The notes below the pieces were generated by a model that saw only the letters and a list, made by a program, of their open reading frames with translations, did not search any database and was not told where the DNA came from. Source: CAVVSD01 sp963757125 (GTDB taxonomy: Bacteria > Actinomycetota > Thermoleophilia > Solirubrobacterales > Solirubrobacteraceae). From it: DNA of 64,000 nt. Location of the stretch: assembly GCA_963757125.1 (NCBI GenBank), contig CAVWQP010000005.1, positions 62,001-126,000 on the forward strand. Reading direction: 5' to 3'. Below, piece after piece: positions 8,077 through 16,559 of the stretch; the first letter of the stretch is position 1, and each line of letters begins with the position of its first letter. Both the position numbers and the translations under genes were made by a program.

Positions 8077-9230
8077 GTCGCCACCTCGGCGGCGATGCGC
8101 CCGGTGCCCGCGTCGTAGTCCTCGTCGCGGTCGTGGGCGAGCACGCCGACGAGGCGACCGTCCTTGCGGTACCACGCCGTGAACGCCTCGCCGTCGGACT
8201 CGAGCTCGACGCTGTCGTATCCGTCGCCCCAGGCCGCGTACTTCAGGGTCCGGTCCCCGATCGTCGACCAGAAGCCGGGCACGCCGTCCCACTGCGCCTC
8301 GGTGTCCCCCGCGAGCCGGCGGCCCGCGACCTCGCCGTGCGCGAGCGCGTCGCCCCAGTGCTCCACGTGCAGCGCGCGGCCCGCGAGCGCGTGCCCGGCG
8401 AACGTCACGTCGCCCGCCGCCCGCAGACCAGGAGCGGAGGTCGCCATCGTCGCGTCGACCGCCACGTGGCGGCCGTCCGGGCCGAGCGCGAGGCCGGCGC
8501 CGCGGGCGAGGTCGTCGCGGGGCTCGACGCCCGAGCCGAGCAGGACGACGTCCGCGGCGATGCGAACCTCGCCCACGAGGACGTCCGGGCCCGGGTCGAT
8601 CGCGTCGATGGGCGCGCCGAGCAGCAGCTCGACGCCCTCCTGCTGCAGCCAGGAGGCGATGCGCCCGCCGACATCGGGGCCGAGACGGCGCTCCTGCGGG
8701 ACGCTCTCGTCCGCGACGAGGGTGACGCGGGCCCCGCGGCGCGCCAGCGAGACGGCCGCCTCGCAGCCGATGAACCCCGCGCCGACGACCACGACCCGCG
8801 TCTCCGGCCCCGTCACGGACGCGAGGTCCTCGGAGCTCGCAGCGGTGCGCAGGACGCGCACGCCAGGGCCGTCCGCGCCGTCGACCCCAGGACGGACGGG
8901 CTCCGCCCCGGTGGCCAGGACGGCGCCCTCGTACGCGAGCTCCCGGCCGCCCTCGGTCCGCGCGCGGCGCGCGACGGGATCGAGCCCGACGACGCGGTCG
9001 TGGACGATCTCGACGTCGTGGGCCGGGTACCAGCCGGGCTCCTCCAGCGCGAGCTCCGACGCCTCGAGCTCGCCGCGCAGGAACTCCTTGCTCAGCGCCG
9101 GCCGGCGGTACGGCGGGCGGTCGTCGTCGGTGACGAGCACGACGTGCGCGCCACCCCCGGCGTCGCGGTAGCCGCGCGCCGCGGCGAGGGCGGCGGGCCC
9201 GCCGCCGACGATGAGGATCGGATCGCTCAC
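8073..9230 (-). CDS. FAD/NAD(P)-dependent oxidoreductase, ferredoxin-reductase type
   Basis: 385 aa from a GTG overlapping the methyltransferase stop. FAD-binding ILIVGGGPAALAAARGYRDAG at the N-terminus, RPPYRRPALSKEFLRGE (typical of rubredoxin/ferredoxin reductases of oxygenase systems), second nucleotide site VVVVGAGFIGCEAAVSLARRG (about 145-165), LRAAGDVTFAG and a reductase C-terminal domain with GDRTLKYAAWGDGYDSVE. It would supply electrons from NAD(P)H to an oxygenase or ferredoxin. No oxygenase is visible in the operon; the partner may be the dehydrogenase-like protein next door. Confidence 0.85.
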   Translation of the reverse strand: MSDPILIVGGGPAALAAARGYRDAGGGAHVVLVTDDDRPPYRRPALSKEFLRGELEASELALEEPGWYPAHDVEIVHDRVVGLDPVARRARTEGGRELAYEGAVLATGAEPVRPGVDGADGPGVRVLRTAASSEDLASVTGPETRVVVVGAGFIGCEAAVSLARRGARVTLVADESVPQERRLGPDVGGRIASWLQQEGVELLLGAPIDAIDPGPDVLVGEVRIAADVVLLGSGVEPRDDLARGAGLALGPDGRHVAVDATMATSAPGLRAAGDVTFAGHALAGRALHVEHWGDALAHGEVAGRRLAGDTEAQWDGVPGFWSTIGDRTLKYAAWGDGYDSVELESDGEAFTAWYRKDGRLVGVLAHDRDEDYDAGTGRIAAEVAT

Positions 9231-9787
9231 GTCCGCTCCAGGACATCGAGCCGGTAGAGCTCGTGGGACTCCGCGTGGATCCCGCGCAGCGCGGGACGCG
9301 CGGCGAGGATCGCGTGGACCTCGTCGCCGCGCAGCGGGTACGTCCGCGTCGCCGGCCGCCAGTGGACCGCGAGCAGCAGGCCGCCGGGCTCCAGCGCGGC
9401 CTCGAGGTCGTCGAGCAGCCCGTCGAGGACGTCGCGCGCGAAGTAGTAGAGGACCTCGCTGGCGACGACGAGGTCGAACGGCCCGGCGGGCAGCTCGGCG
9501 GGCAGCGTCGCGACGCGCAGGTCGACGTCGTCGCCGACGCGCTCGCGCGCCCGCTCGACGGCCGTCGCCGACGTGTCCAGCGCGACGAGCTCGTCGCAGC
9601 GCTCGGCCAGTCGCGCCGTCAGCACGCCGATCGAGCAGCCGAGCTCCAGGCCGCGGCGGAACCGCCGGTCGCCGAGCGCCGCGATCGTCCCGTCGTACTT
9701 CGCGGCCTCGTACGACGAGGTCCCGAAGCCCCACGGGTCCTCCTCGTGGCGGTACATCCGCTCGAACGTCGCCGGGTCGACGCTCAC
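9227..9787 (-). CDS. NodS-like SAM-dependent methyltransferase
   Basis: 186 aa, GTG start overlapping the dehydrogenase-like stop (GTGA). DPWGFGTSSYEAAKYDGTIAAL followed by the SAM motif GLELGCSIGVLTARLAERCD, then DLVVASEVLYYFA, matches the NodS family, whose founding member N-methylates chitooligosaccharides during Nod-factor synthesis. In free-living actinobacteria the substrate is unknown. Sits between acyl-CoA-dehydrogenase-like and FAD reductase genes, and in the same operon as a NodB-like deacetylase and a glycosyltransferase. Confidence 0.85.
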   Translation of the reverse strand: MSVDPATFERMYRHEEDPWGFGTSSYEAAKYDGTIAALGDRRFRRGLELGCSIGVLTARLAERCDELVALDTSATAVERARERVGDDVDLRVATLPAELPAGPFDLVVASEVLYYFARDVLDGLLDDLEAALEPGGLLLAVHWRPATRTYPLRGDEVHAILAARPALRGIHAESHELYRLDVLERT

Positions 9788-10797
9788 CGCGCCTCCTCCA
9801 GCGCGGCCGCTCCGGCGCGCGCGACGATCGGGTCGAGGCGGTGCTGGAGGGTGAAGAGCTCGAGGTCGCGGCGCGCGCGGTCCAGCCCGCCGCCGGTCGT
9901 GAACGGGTGCGAGCCGCACGCCCGCGCCGCCTCGTCGAGCAGGCGGGCGGTGGCGGTCGCGATGACGTGCCGCAGGTACGCGCCGTCCTCGCGGCGCAGG
10001 GTGCCGGCGTCGCCGCGGCGCCCGCCGTCGGCGAGCCACAGCTCGATCGTGCGCTGCTCGGCGCGGATGCGGCCGGCGGCCAGACGCTCGAGGTCGCTCG
10101 GCTCGGGCCGGGCGGCCAGCAGGCGGACCGCCTCGTCCGCCGCGGCGTCGGCCGCGCCCGCCCAGGTGGCCGCGGTGCGGACCGCGTCGCGCGCGAACCA
10201 CGGCTCCTGCGCGATCGCGCCCGGGGCGCCGAGCACGGCGAGCACGGGCGCGCCGTCGAAGACGACGCGGTGGCTCACGGAGGCGCGCATCCCCGCGCCC
10301 GCGAACCAGTCCGGATCGACGAGCGCCCCCCGGGTGAGGTCGACGTACGCGAGGAGGTCGCCCGCGAGGACGATCGCCCGCTGCAGCCCGCCTGCGCCGG
10401 AGCAGAACGTCTTGACCCCGTGCAGCCCACCGTCGCGGATCCGCGCGGGCTCGCCCTCGCCGGGCCGCGGGTCCGCGCCCCAGACGCCCAGACGCAGGTG
10501 GTCCTCGGCGACCGCCGCCAGCTCCCGCTCACGCAGCGGATCCTCGCCGTGGACGGCGAGGCGCTCGACCGCGTTGAGGTGGCCGTCGACGATCCGGGCG
10601 ACGGCGGCGTCGGCGCGCGCGACGTCGCGGACGACGACGAGCTGCTCGGAGAACGGGAGACCCCCGGCGAGGACGCCGGCGTCCTCCAGGGCGCCGATGG
10701 CGTCGGCGGGGAAGGCAGGGTGCGGCTCGCGGTCGCGCGCGGCCGCACCCTGGGCGACGACGGCGAGCGCGTCGGTGAACGCCGCGGTCGACGTCAC
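9784..10797 (-). CDS. Acyl-CoA dehydrogenase-like flavoprotein
   Basis: 337 aa from GTG 10797 (overlaps the deacetylase stop by 4 bp). Recognisable acyl-CoA dehydrogenase pieces: an N-terminal helical region, GVWGADPRPGE, GLHGVKTFCSGAGGLQRAIVLA in the beta domain and a C-terminal four-helix region (GRIRAEQRTIELWLADGG...ACGSHPFTTGGG). It is shorter than the usual 380 aa and lacks the canonical catalytic Glu context, so a classic fatty-acyl role is doubtful. Homologues commonly accompany NodS-like methyltransferases and deacetylases; activity unknown. Confidence 0.75.
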   Translation of the reverse strand: MTSTAAFTDALAVVAQGAAARDREPHPAFPADAIGALEDAGVLAGGLPFSEQLVVVRDVARADAAVARIVDGHLNAVERLAVHGEDPLRERELAAVAEDHLRLGVWGADPRPGEGEPARIRDGGLHGVKTFCSGAGGLQRAIVLAGDLLAYVDLTRGALVDPDWFAGAGMRASVSHRVVFDGAPVLAVLGAPGAIAQEPWFARDAVRTAATWAGAADAAADEAVRLLAARPEPSDLERLAAGRIRAEQRTIELWLADGGRRGDAGTLRREDGAYLRHVIATATARLLDEAARACGSHPFTTGGGLDRARRDLELFTLQHRLDPIVARAGAAALEEAR

Positions 10798-11384
10798 CGG
10801 GCGACCGCCCCGTTCTCTCCCACGGGCACGCACGCGAGACCGCGCTCGTCCGCGAGGCGCGCGAGGTCGCCGACGAGCGCGACCGTCTCGGCGCAGCCGT
10901 CGCGCCGGGCGCCGGGCCCGAGCCCGTCGTGGGCGAGGACGATGCAACCGTCGCGGAGGTCGGCGGCGACCGCGTCGAGCATCGTGGCGGCGCTGTCTCC
11001 CCGCCAGTCGTGGGTGTCCGCGTCCCAGCCGACGATGCGCAGGCCGCGGTCGGCCGCGATCGCCGCCGACCACGACGCGGCGCGGCCCCACGGCAGGCGC
11101 CACAGCGACGGCCGGACGCCGAGGAGGTCCAGGCGGGCGAGCGCCGCGTCCGTGTCGCCCTCGATCGTGTCGCGGTCGTGCTCGGTGTGGCGGAGGTGGC
11201 GGTTGCCGTGCAGCTGGACCTCGTGCCCCTCGGCCAGCGTGCGCTCGACGAGGCCGGGCTCGCGGACGGCCTTCGCCGCGAGGACGAAGAAGGTCGCGCG
11301 CGCGCCTGCGCTCGCGAGGGCGTCGAGCACCTCCGCGGTCCAGCGCGGCTCAGGCCCGTCGTCGAACGTCAGGGAGACTTCCAC
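10794..11384 (-). CDS. NodB-like polysaccharide deacetylase
   Basis: 196-aa carbohydrate esterase family 4 enzyme. VSLTFDDGPEPRWT holds the catalytic Asp and metal Asp; HEVQLHGNRHLRHTE carries the metal His pair; RLPWGRAASW is motif 3, DTHDWRGDSA motif 4 and GCIVLAHDG motif 5. It should remove N-acetyl groups from an amino-sugar, releasing the amine that a NodS-like enzyme could methylate. No signal peptide, so a cytosolic substrate is likely. First gene of the leftward operon to 6420. Confidence 0.88.
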   Translation of the reverse strand: MEVSLTFDDGPEPRWTAEVLDALASAGARATFFVLAAKAVREPGLVERTLAEGHEVQLHGNRHLRHTEHDRDTIEGDTDAALARLDLLGVRPSLWRLPWGRAASWSAAIAADRGLRIVGWDADTHDWRGDSAATMLDAVAADLRDGCIVLAHDGLGPGARRDGCAETVALVGDLARLADERGLACVPVGENGAVAR

Positions 11385-11443
11385 GGCTCACGGGTTTGCC
11401 CATGACCGCGGAGACGCAAGCCCGCATGTTGCGCGGGAACGCG

Positions 11444-12919
11444 TCAGCCCGCTGCGGCGACCGGCTCCTGCACCGCGCCGCCGACGTACGCATCGTCGTC
11501 CGGCGTCTCGAGCATCGTCCGGAACGCGGTCATGTTCCCCGGGAACTGGGTCACGATCCGGCCGGACTCGTGGCGGTAGTAGCGGCTGCCGACCTCGTGC
11601 CAGGCGGCGACCTCCGCGATGCCCTCCTGCAGCGTCACGTTGTACGCGTCCATGACGTCCTCGCGGACCTCGAGCCAGTCGAGGTCCTCGCGCTCCATCC
11701 GCGCGAGCTTGTCGAGGACGTAGTCGGCCTGCAGCTCGAGCATGGTGAGGATCGAGCCCGTGTTCGTGTTCGGCCCGTAGAGCATGAAGAGGTTGGGGAA
11801 GCCGGCCACGGAGACGCCGCGATATGCGTGGGGGCCGTCGGCCCAGGCGCGCCCGAGGTAGAGGCCGTCGCGACCGACGACGTCGATGACCGAGAGGAAG
11901 CGGTTCGCCTCGTAGCCGGTCGCCAGCACGAGGACGTCGACGGGGCGCTCGGCGCCGTCGGTCGTGCGGACGCCGCGTGCCGTGATCGCCTCGATCGGGT
12001 CGGTGATCAGCGTGACGTGGTCCTCGTTGAACGCCGGGTAGTAGACGTCGGAGTTCAGCGGCCGCTGCGCGCCGAACGGGAGCTTCGGCCGCAGACGCTC
12101 GCGCAGCTGCGGGTCGCGCACCTGCGCGAGGTTCTCCGCGCCCTTCGCCTCGAGGTCGGCGATGAGGTCGCGATCCGCGTACGTGAGGAGCCGCTCGAAG
12201 AAGTCCAGTGCCTCGTCGCGCATGCGGTCGGCGATCGACGGGTCGGCGACGCGCGCGGCGATCTCCTCCGGCGTGAACGGCGTGTCGTCCTTGGGGAACA
12301 CCCAGTTCGCCGTGCGCTGGTACACGTCCAGCCGCGCGGCCTGCGCGGCGATCTCCGGGATCATCTGCACCGCGGCCGCCGCGCTGCCGATGACGGCAAC
12401 CGCCTTGCCGCGCAGGTCGAGCCCGGTCTCGGGCCAGGCGCCGGAGTGGACGGTGGGACCGGCGAAGTCGTCCAGGCCCCGGATGTCCGGCCAGCGCAGC
12501 TTGTTGAACATGCCCAGCGCGGTGATGAAGACGTCCGAGGAGGTCGTCCAGCCGTCGCCCGTCGCGATGCGCCAGGCCGCCTCCGCGTCGTCCCAGCGCG
12601 CCTCGCGGATCTCGGTGCCGTACCGGATGTGGGGCGCGAGGCCGTACTTCTCGACCACGTGGGCCATGTACTCGAGGATCTCCGGCTGTGTCGCGAACGG
12701 GCGCGACCAGTCGACCTTCGGCTCGAAGGAGAACGAGTAGACGAGCGACGGCACGTCGCACGACAGGCCCGGGTAGCGGTTCTTCGCCCAGGTGCCGCCC
12801 GGGCGGTGGGACTTCTCGAGCAGGACGAAGTCCTCGATCCCCGCCTGCTTGAGCTTGACGGCGGTGCAGATCCCGCCGGGCCCGGCGCCGGCGATCGTGA
12901 TGCGGCGGCGGCCGGTCAT
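11444..12919 (-). CDS. Baeyer-Villiger-type flavin monooxygenase
   Basis: 491-aa NADPH/FAD monooxygenase. N-terminal FAD site ITIAGAGPGGICTAVKLKQAG, then RPGGTWAKNRYPGLSCDVPS, the Baeyer-Villiger fingerprint FxGxxxHxxxW as FAGPTVHSGAW (about 152-162), and the second nucleotide site GKAVAVIGSAAAAVQ. The C-terminal half has LATGYEAN and LYGPNTNTGS. Converts ketones to esters or lactones in known members; substrate here unknown. Follows the serine-hydrolase gene by 9 bp on the same strand. Confidence 0.9.
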   Translation of the reverse strand: MTGRRRITIAGAGPGGICTAVKLKQAGIEDFVLLEKSHRPGGTWAKNRYPGLSCDVPSLVYSFSFEPKVDWSRPFATQPEILEYMAHVVEKYGLAPHIRYGTEIREARWDDAEAAWRIATGDGWTTSSDVFITALGMFNKLRWPDIRGLDDFAGPTVHSGAWPETGLDLRGKAVAVIGSAAAAVQMIPEIAAQAARLDVYQRTANWVFPKDDTPFTPEEIAARVADPSIADRMRDEALDFFERLLTYADRDLIADLEAKGAENLAQVRDPQLRERLRPKLPFGAQRPLNSDVYYPAFNEDHVTLITDPIEAITARGVRTTDGAERPVDVLVLATGYEANRFLSVIDVVGRDGLYLGRAWADGPHAYRGVSVAGFPNLFMLYGPNTNTGSILTMLELQADYVLDKLARMEREDLDWLEVREDVMDAYNVTLQEGIAEVAAWHEVGSRYYRHESGRIVTQFPGNMTAFRTMLETPDDDAYVGGAVQEPVAAAG

Positions 12920-12928
12920 CGCGCGACT

Positions 12929-13571
12929 CTAACCGCAGGCTGCCGTCCGCGGCAGCCCCTTCGCGTCGGCGTGGGCGACGAGCCACCGGGCGATCGCGGT
13001 GAGGTTGCTCGTCCCCGTCGTATGCGAGCCGTCCGACGGCGCGCTGGCGATCGCGACGGCGAGCTTGCGGCCGCCGACGGTGACGACGCCCATCTGGCGG
13101 TCGAGGTAGCCGCCGCTGACGCCCGGCTGCGAGCCCGGGCCCCAGCCGCCCTTGAGCTGCGCGGTGCGCAACTGGGCGTCGGCCGCCTGCGCCGCGGCGT
13201 CGCCGCCCCCGAAGCGCGGACCAGAGCCGCAGCGCGGCGGCGTTGTCGGACGCCGTGATGGCCTGCGTGAGATCGGAGGCGTGCGCGTCGCCCTGCCCCG
13301 CGGCGAGGACCGCCATCGCAACCGGGACCTTGCTCGTCGACCACGCGACCGCGCTGCGCAGGCTCCCGACGCGCTCGACCGTCTGCCCGCGCCCGACACC
13401 GGAGACGGCGAGGCCCTCGGCGCCGCGGAGCGACGATGCGAGGCGCGCGAAGCTCGCGCGGTCGGCGGTGGAGAGGATGCGCCCCGGCGCGGCCTGCGCC
13501 GCACCCGCGGGCAGCGCGACGAACGCGAGGACGAGCGCGAGCAGGCAGGCGATCGCGGGCGAGCGGGGCAT
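12929..13571 (-). CDS. Secreted beta-lactamase-fold serine hydrolase, frameshifted
   Basis: Signal peptide (SPAIACLLALVLAFVALPAGAAQA) then a class-A beta-lactamase/transpeptidase-like domain: SxxK as WSTSKVPVAM, SDN as TASDNAAALRLW. Frame is then lost; one frame over it resumes FGGGDAAAQAADAQLRTAQL and ends GSHTTGTSNLTAIARWLVAH, where TTG replaces the usual KTG. Deleting one base near 13214 (CTTCGG to TTCGG on the coding strand) restores about 213 aa. No Glu166-type omega-loop motif is visible, so antibiotic resistance is not supported; cell-wall or esterase activity is more likely. Confidence 0.7.
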
Positions 13572-13598
13572 GTGGGCACTGCATGTCACCATCTCGGG

Positions 13599-13940
13599 AT
13601 GACGATCCTCGTCCGCGCGGAGATCCACGGCCTCGCCGGTCGTGCTGGGGAGCTGCGCGACGTGCTCGCCGAGCACGTCGCGGCGCTCGGTGACGCAGAC
13701 GGCTGCACGGGCGCCGGCGCCTCGGTGCCGCTCGGCGCCGAGCACGGCGAGTTCCTCCTCGACGTCTGGTGGCGCGACGAGGCCTCGATGCGCGCGCACT
13801 ACGGCACGCGCGAGTACGAGCGCTACACGCAGGCGATCAGCCCGCTGCTCGCGCGGCCGAGCGACGTCGGCCTGCACTACGTGGACCGGTCCGTCCGCGC
13901 GACGGCCGACCTGGCCGCCGACCCGTCGCGCCTGGGCTAG
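13599..13940 (+). CDS. Antibiotic-biosynthesis-monooxygenase (ABM) domain protein
   Basis: 113-aa dimeric alpha-beta-barrel protein: ILVRAEIHGLAGRAGELRDVL, then HGEFLLDVWWRDEASMRAHYGTREYERYTQAI. ABM-fold proteins include quinone-forming monooxygenases, haem-degrading enzymes and proteins of no known activity. It faces the aromatic monooxygenase gene tail-to-tail (4-bp overlap), so a role in the same oxidative pathway is possible but not shown. Confidence 0.75.
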   Translation: MTILVRAEIHGLAGRAGELRDVLAEHVAALGDADGCTGAGASVPLGAEHGEFLLDVWWRDEASMRAHYGTREYERYTQAISPLLARPSDVGLHYVDRSVRATADLAADPSRLG

Positions 13941-15731
13941 GCCCGGACGCCGGCGGTCGCCAGCGCGACGTCCAGCGCGGCACGCAGCGCCCCGGGCGCG
14001 TCCGCGACCCCGGTGTGCGACCGGTAGGCGACGTGCCCGTCGGGGCGGACGAGGACGACACCCTCGGCGTCGTGCCCACGCAGCGCGTACCACGCGCCGT
14101 CGCCGCCCTGCAGGTCGCCGCCCGGGCCCGCGCGGTAGGCATCGAGGGGCAGGTCCCGCTCGCCGGCGACGACCGACGCGGCGGCGACCCAGTCCCCGCC
14201 GTGCTTCGCCCGCGAGCAGCACCCAGCGCCCCGGGCGCAGGAGGTCGTGCGTCGACACCCGCTGCGCTCCCTGGTCGAACCACGCGTGCGGGAGGCGATG
14301 GCCGGGCCGCGCCGCCTGGACGTGCTCGCGCCCGGTCGGATCCCGCGGCGGGGCCGGCGTGCCGTCGGGCACGACGACCGGGCTGTCGCCGTACGCGAAG
14401 CCGAGCTCGACGTCCGCCGCCTGGAACTCCACGCGCAGCGTCTCGAAGAACTCGTGCAGGCGGGTCCGCCGCGACGCGCCGTCCAGCGTGTCCGAGAACA
14501 GCGCCTCGAGCACCGAGCGGTTGTGGCCGACCGGCGCGTTGGGCAGGACGCCGAACCCGCCGGCGACGGCGAGGTGGTTGAAGAACGCGGACGTCGCGAA
14601 CTCGACGTTGCGGATGCCGACGGGCCGGCGCTCGGGCTCGTAGGAGTCCAGCAGCTCCGGCCCGGCCGTCCCGGACAGGACGGCCGCGAGCTTCCAGGTC
14701 AGGTTGTGCGCGTCCTGCATGCCGGTGTTCAGCCCCAGGCCCCCGTGGGGGGAGTGGCGGTGCGCGGCGTCGCCGGCGAGGAACACTCTCCCCTCCGCGA
14801 AGCGCTCGGCGACGACGGCCTGGATGCTCCAACCGCTGTGGCGCACCACCTCGATCTCGAGGTCCGGGAGGTTCAGCCGCTCGCGGACGCCGGCGGCCGC
14901 CTGCTCGGCGTCGAGCTCGACCTGGTCGCTGCCCGGAGGTGCCGTGATCGTCACGACCCACTCCTCCGAGTGCCGGTCCCAGTGCGTCGGACCCATCTGC
15001 AGGCATCCCGTGCGCATCCAGGTCCCCTCCGGCGTCGGGCGCACGATGAAGCGCAGGCACGCGTCGTCGTCGCCGAAGTAGGGCGACAGGTCGGCGCGGA
15101 AGTAGACGCTCGTGGTGTGGACGAAGGGCTCCGGGCCGTCCATCGCGATGCCCAGCCGGTCGCCGACCGTCTTGCCCCCGTCGGCGCCGATCGCGTACGC
15201 GGCGCGAACCTCCTGCTCGGCGCCCGTGTCGAGGTCGCGGATCACGGCGTCCACGCCGTCGGAGTCCTGGCCGATGTCGACGAGCTCGGTGGCGAACCGC
15301 ACGCCGCCCGGATTGCGCGCCTCGGCGTGGCGGCGCAGGAGGGGCTCGAGATGCTTCTGCGGGAGGTTCCCGTGGCGCCAGCGGGTGATCCGCGCGTACT
15401 GCTCGGTGAGCGCGCCGCCCGACCAGGCGTCGACCCGGTGGACCTGCTGCCGGTGCCAGGGCTCGTCGCCGCCGAGGCTCGTGTACCACTGCGCCGACGC
15501 GTTGTTCTCCGGCGGCGCGCCCTCGCGGAGGACCTCCTCGGCCATGCCGTGCAGGTGGAGGATCTCCATCGAGCGCGGGTTGATGATGTGCGCCTTGGGC
15601 AGGAGCGCCGTCGTCGGGTGACGCTCCACGAGCAGCGAATCGATGCCGAGGTCCGACAGCATCACGGAGCTGGCCAGCCCGCAGGCGCCGCCGCCGACGA
15701 TCAGGATCGGGACCTCGATGCGCTCGCTCAT
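13937..15731 (-). CDS. Aromatic-ring FAD monooxygenase (phenol hydroxylase/TfdB family), frameshifted
   Basis: Class A flavin hydroxylase of about 598 aa. VPILIVGGGACGLASSVMLSDLG (FAD), LPKAHIINPRSMEIL, IGADGGKTVGDRLG (DG motif) and GRVFLAGDAAHRHSPHGGLGLNTGMQDA (GD motif). The thioredoxin-like C-terminal domain is displaced at a doubled T at 14215-14216 (extra A on the coding strand): deleting it gives LLAGEHGGDWVAAASVV and a clean end at the TAG. Would hydroxylate a phenolic substrate with NAD(P)H. Divergent from the IclR gene 45 bp away, its likely regulator. Confidence 0.85.
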
Positions 15732-15776
15732 GGAGGCGATCTTGACGAACGGTGCCCCCGGCCACAGGATGAGGGG

Positions 15777-16559
15777 GTGCGCCACGGGAGGGGAGAGGGC
15801 GGCCGGTCGGTCGCCGAGCGCGTGTCGGTGGTGCTCGAGCACTGCGCTGCGAGCAGCCGTCCGCTGACGCTCACGGAGCTGGCGTCCCGCACCGGGCTGC
15901 CCAAGACCACGCTGCACCGGGTCTGCTGGAAGCTCGAGGAGCTCGGGCTGCTCAACCACTCCCCGGCGGGCTTCGAGGTCGCCGCCCGCCTGTTCGCGCT
16001 CGGCAGCATGAACCCGCGGCTGCGCCAGCTGCGCGTCATCGCGATGCCCTACCTGCACGCGCTGGCGACGGAGAGCGGCTGGGTCGTGAACCTCGCGATC
16101 CTGTCCGGCGACCGGGCGCTCATCGTCGAGGAGGTCTCCAGCGGCCAGCTGCCGCAGATCGCGCGGATGGGCGGGACGAGCATGCCGCTGCACGCGACGG
16201 CGATCGGCAAGGCGCTGCTGTCCGGCATGCCGGAGGACGAGCTCGACGCGCTGGTGGGCGAGGAGCCGCTGCACCCGTTCACGGGGCGCACCGTCGTGCG
16301 GCCGAACCTCCTGCGCGAGCAGCTCGCCGCGATCCGCGCGTGCGGCGTGGCGTTCTCGCACGAGGAGTGGCGGATGGGGACCTCCGGCGTGGCGTCGCCC
16401 GTGGTGGTGGACGGCGAGGTCCACGCGTCCGTCGCGCTCGTCGGGATCTCCGACGCGAGCGCGCTGCGGCGGCTCGCCGACCCCGTGCGCCGCGCCGCGG
16501 ACGGCGTGGCGCGGGGCTTGGCGGACACGCGCCCCGCCGCCGTAGCCTGGCCTGGATGA
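15777..16559 (+). CDS. IclR-family transcriptional regulator
   Basis: 260 aa from GTG 15777. N-terminal winged helix (RPLTLTELASRTGLPKTTLHRVCWKLEELGLL, about residues 24-58) and C-terminal effector domain with GTSMPLHATAIGKALLSGM and GVASPVVVDGEVHASVALVG, the IclR hallmarks. Divergent from the aromatic monooxygenase and translationally coupled (ATGA) to the downstream LhgO-like gene, so it probably governs both directions. Confidence 0.93.
   Translation: MRHGRGEGGRSVAERVSVVLEHCAASSRPLTLTELASRTGLPKTTLHRVCWKLEELGLLNHSPAGFEVAARLFALGSMNPRLRQLRVIAMPYLHALATESGWVVNLAILSGDRALIVEEVSSGQLPQIARMGGTSMPLHATAIGKALLSGMPEDELDALVGEEPLHPFTGRTVVRPNLLREQLAAIRACGVAFSHEEWRMGTSGVASPVVVDGEVHASVALVGISDASALRRLADPVRRAADGVARGLADTRPAAVAWPG

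Noticed and set aside
9263..13258. 1331-codon open frame on the plus strand
   Set aside because: Antisense to five well-supported minus-strand genes; Arg/Ala/Pro-rich composition typical of frames opened by high GC, with no family motifs.
12929..13571. Antibiotic-resistance class A beta-lactamase
   Set aside because: SxxK and SDN are present, but no Glu166-type motif and TTG replaces KTG; resistance is not supported.
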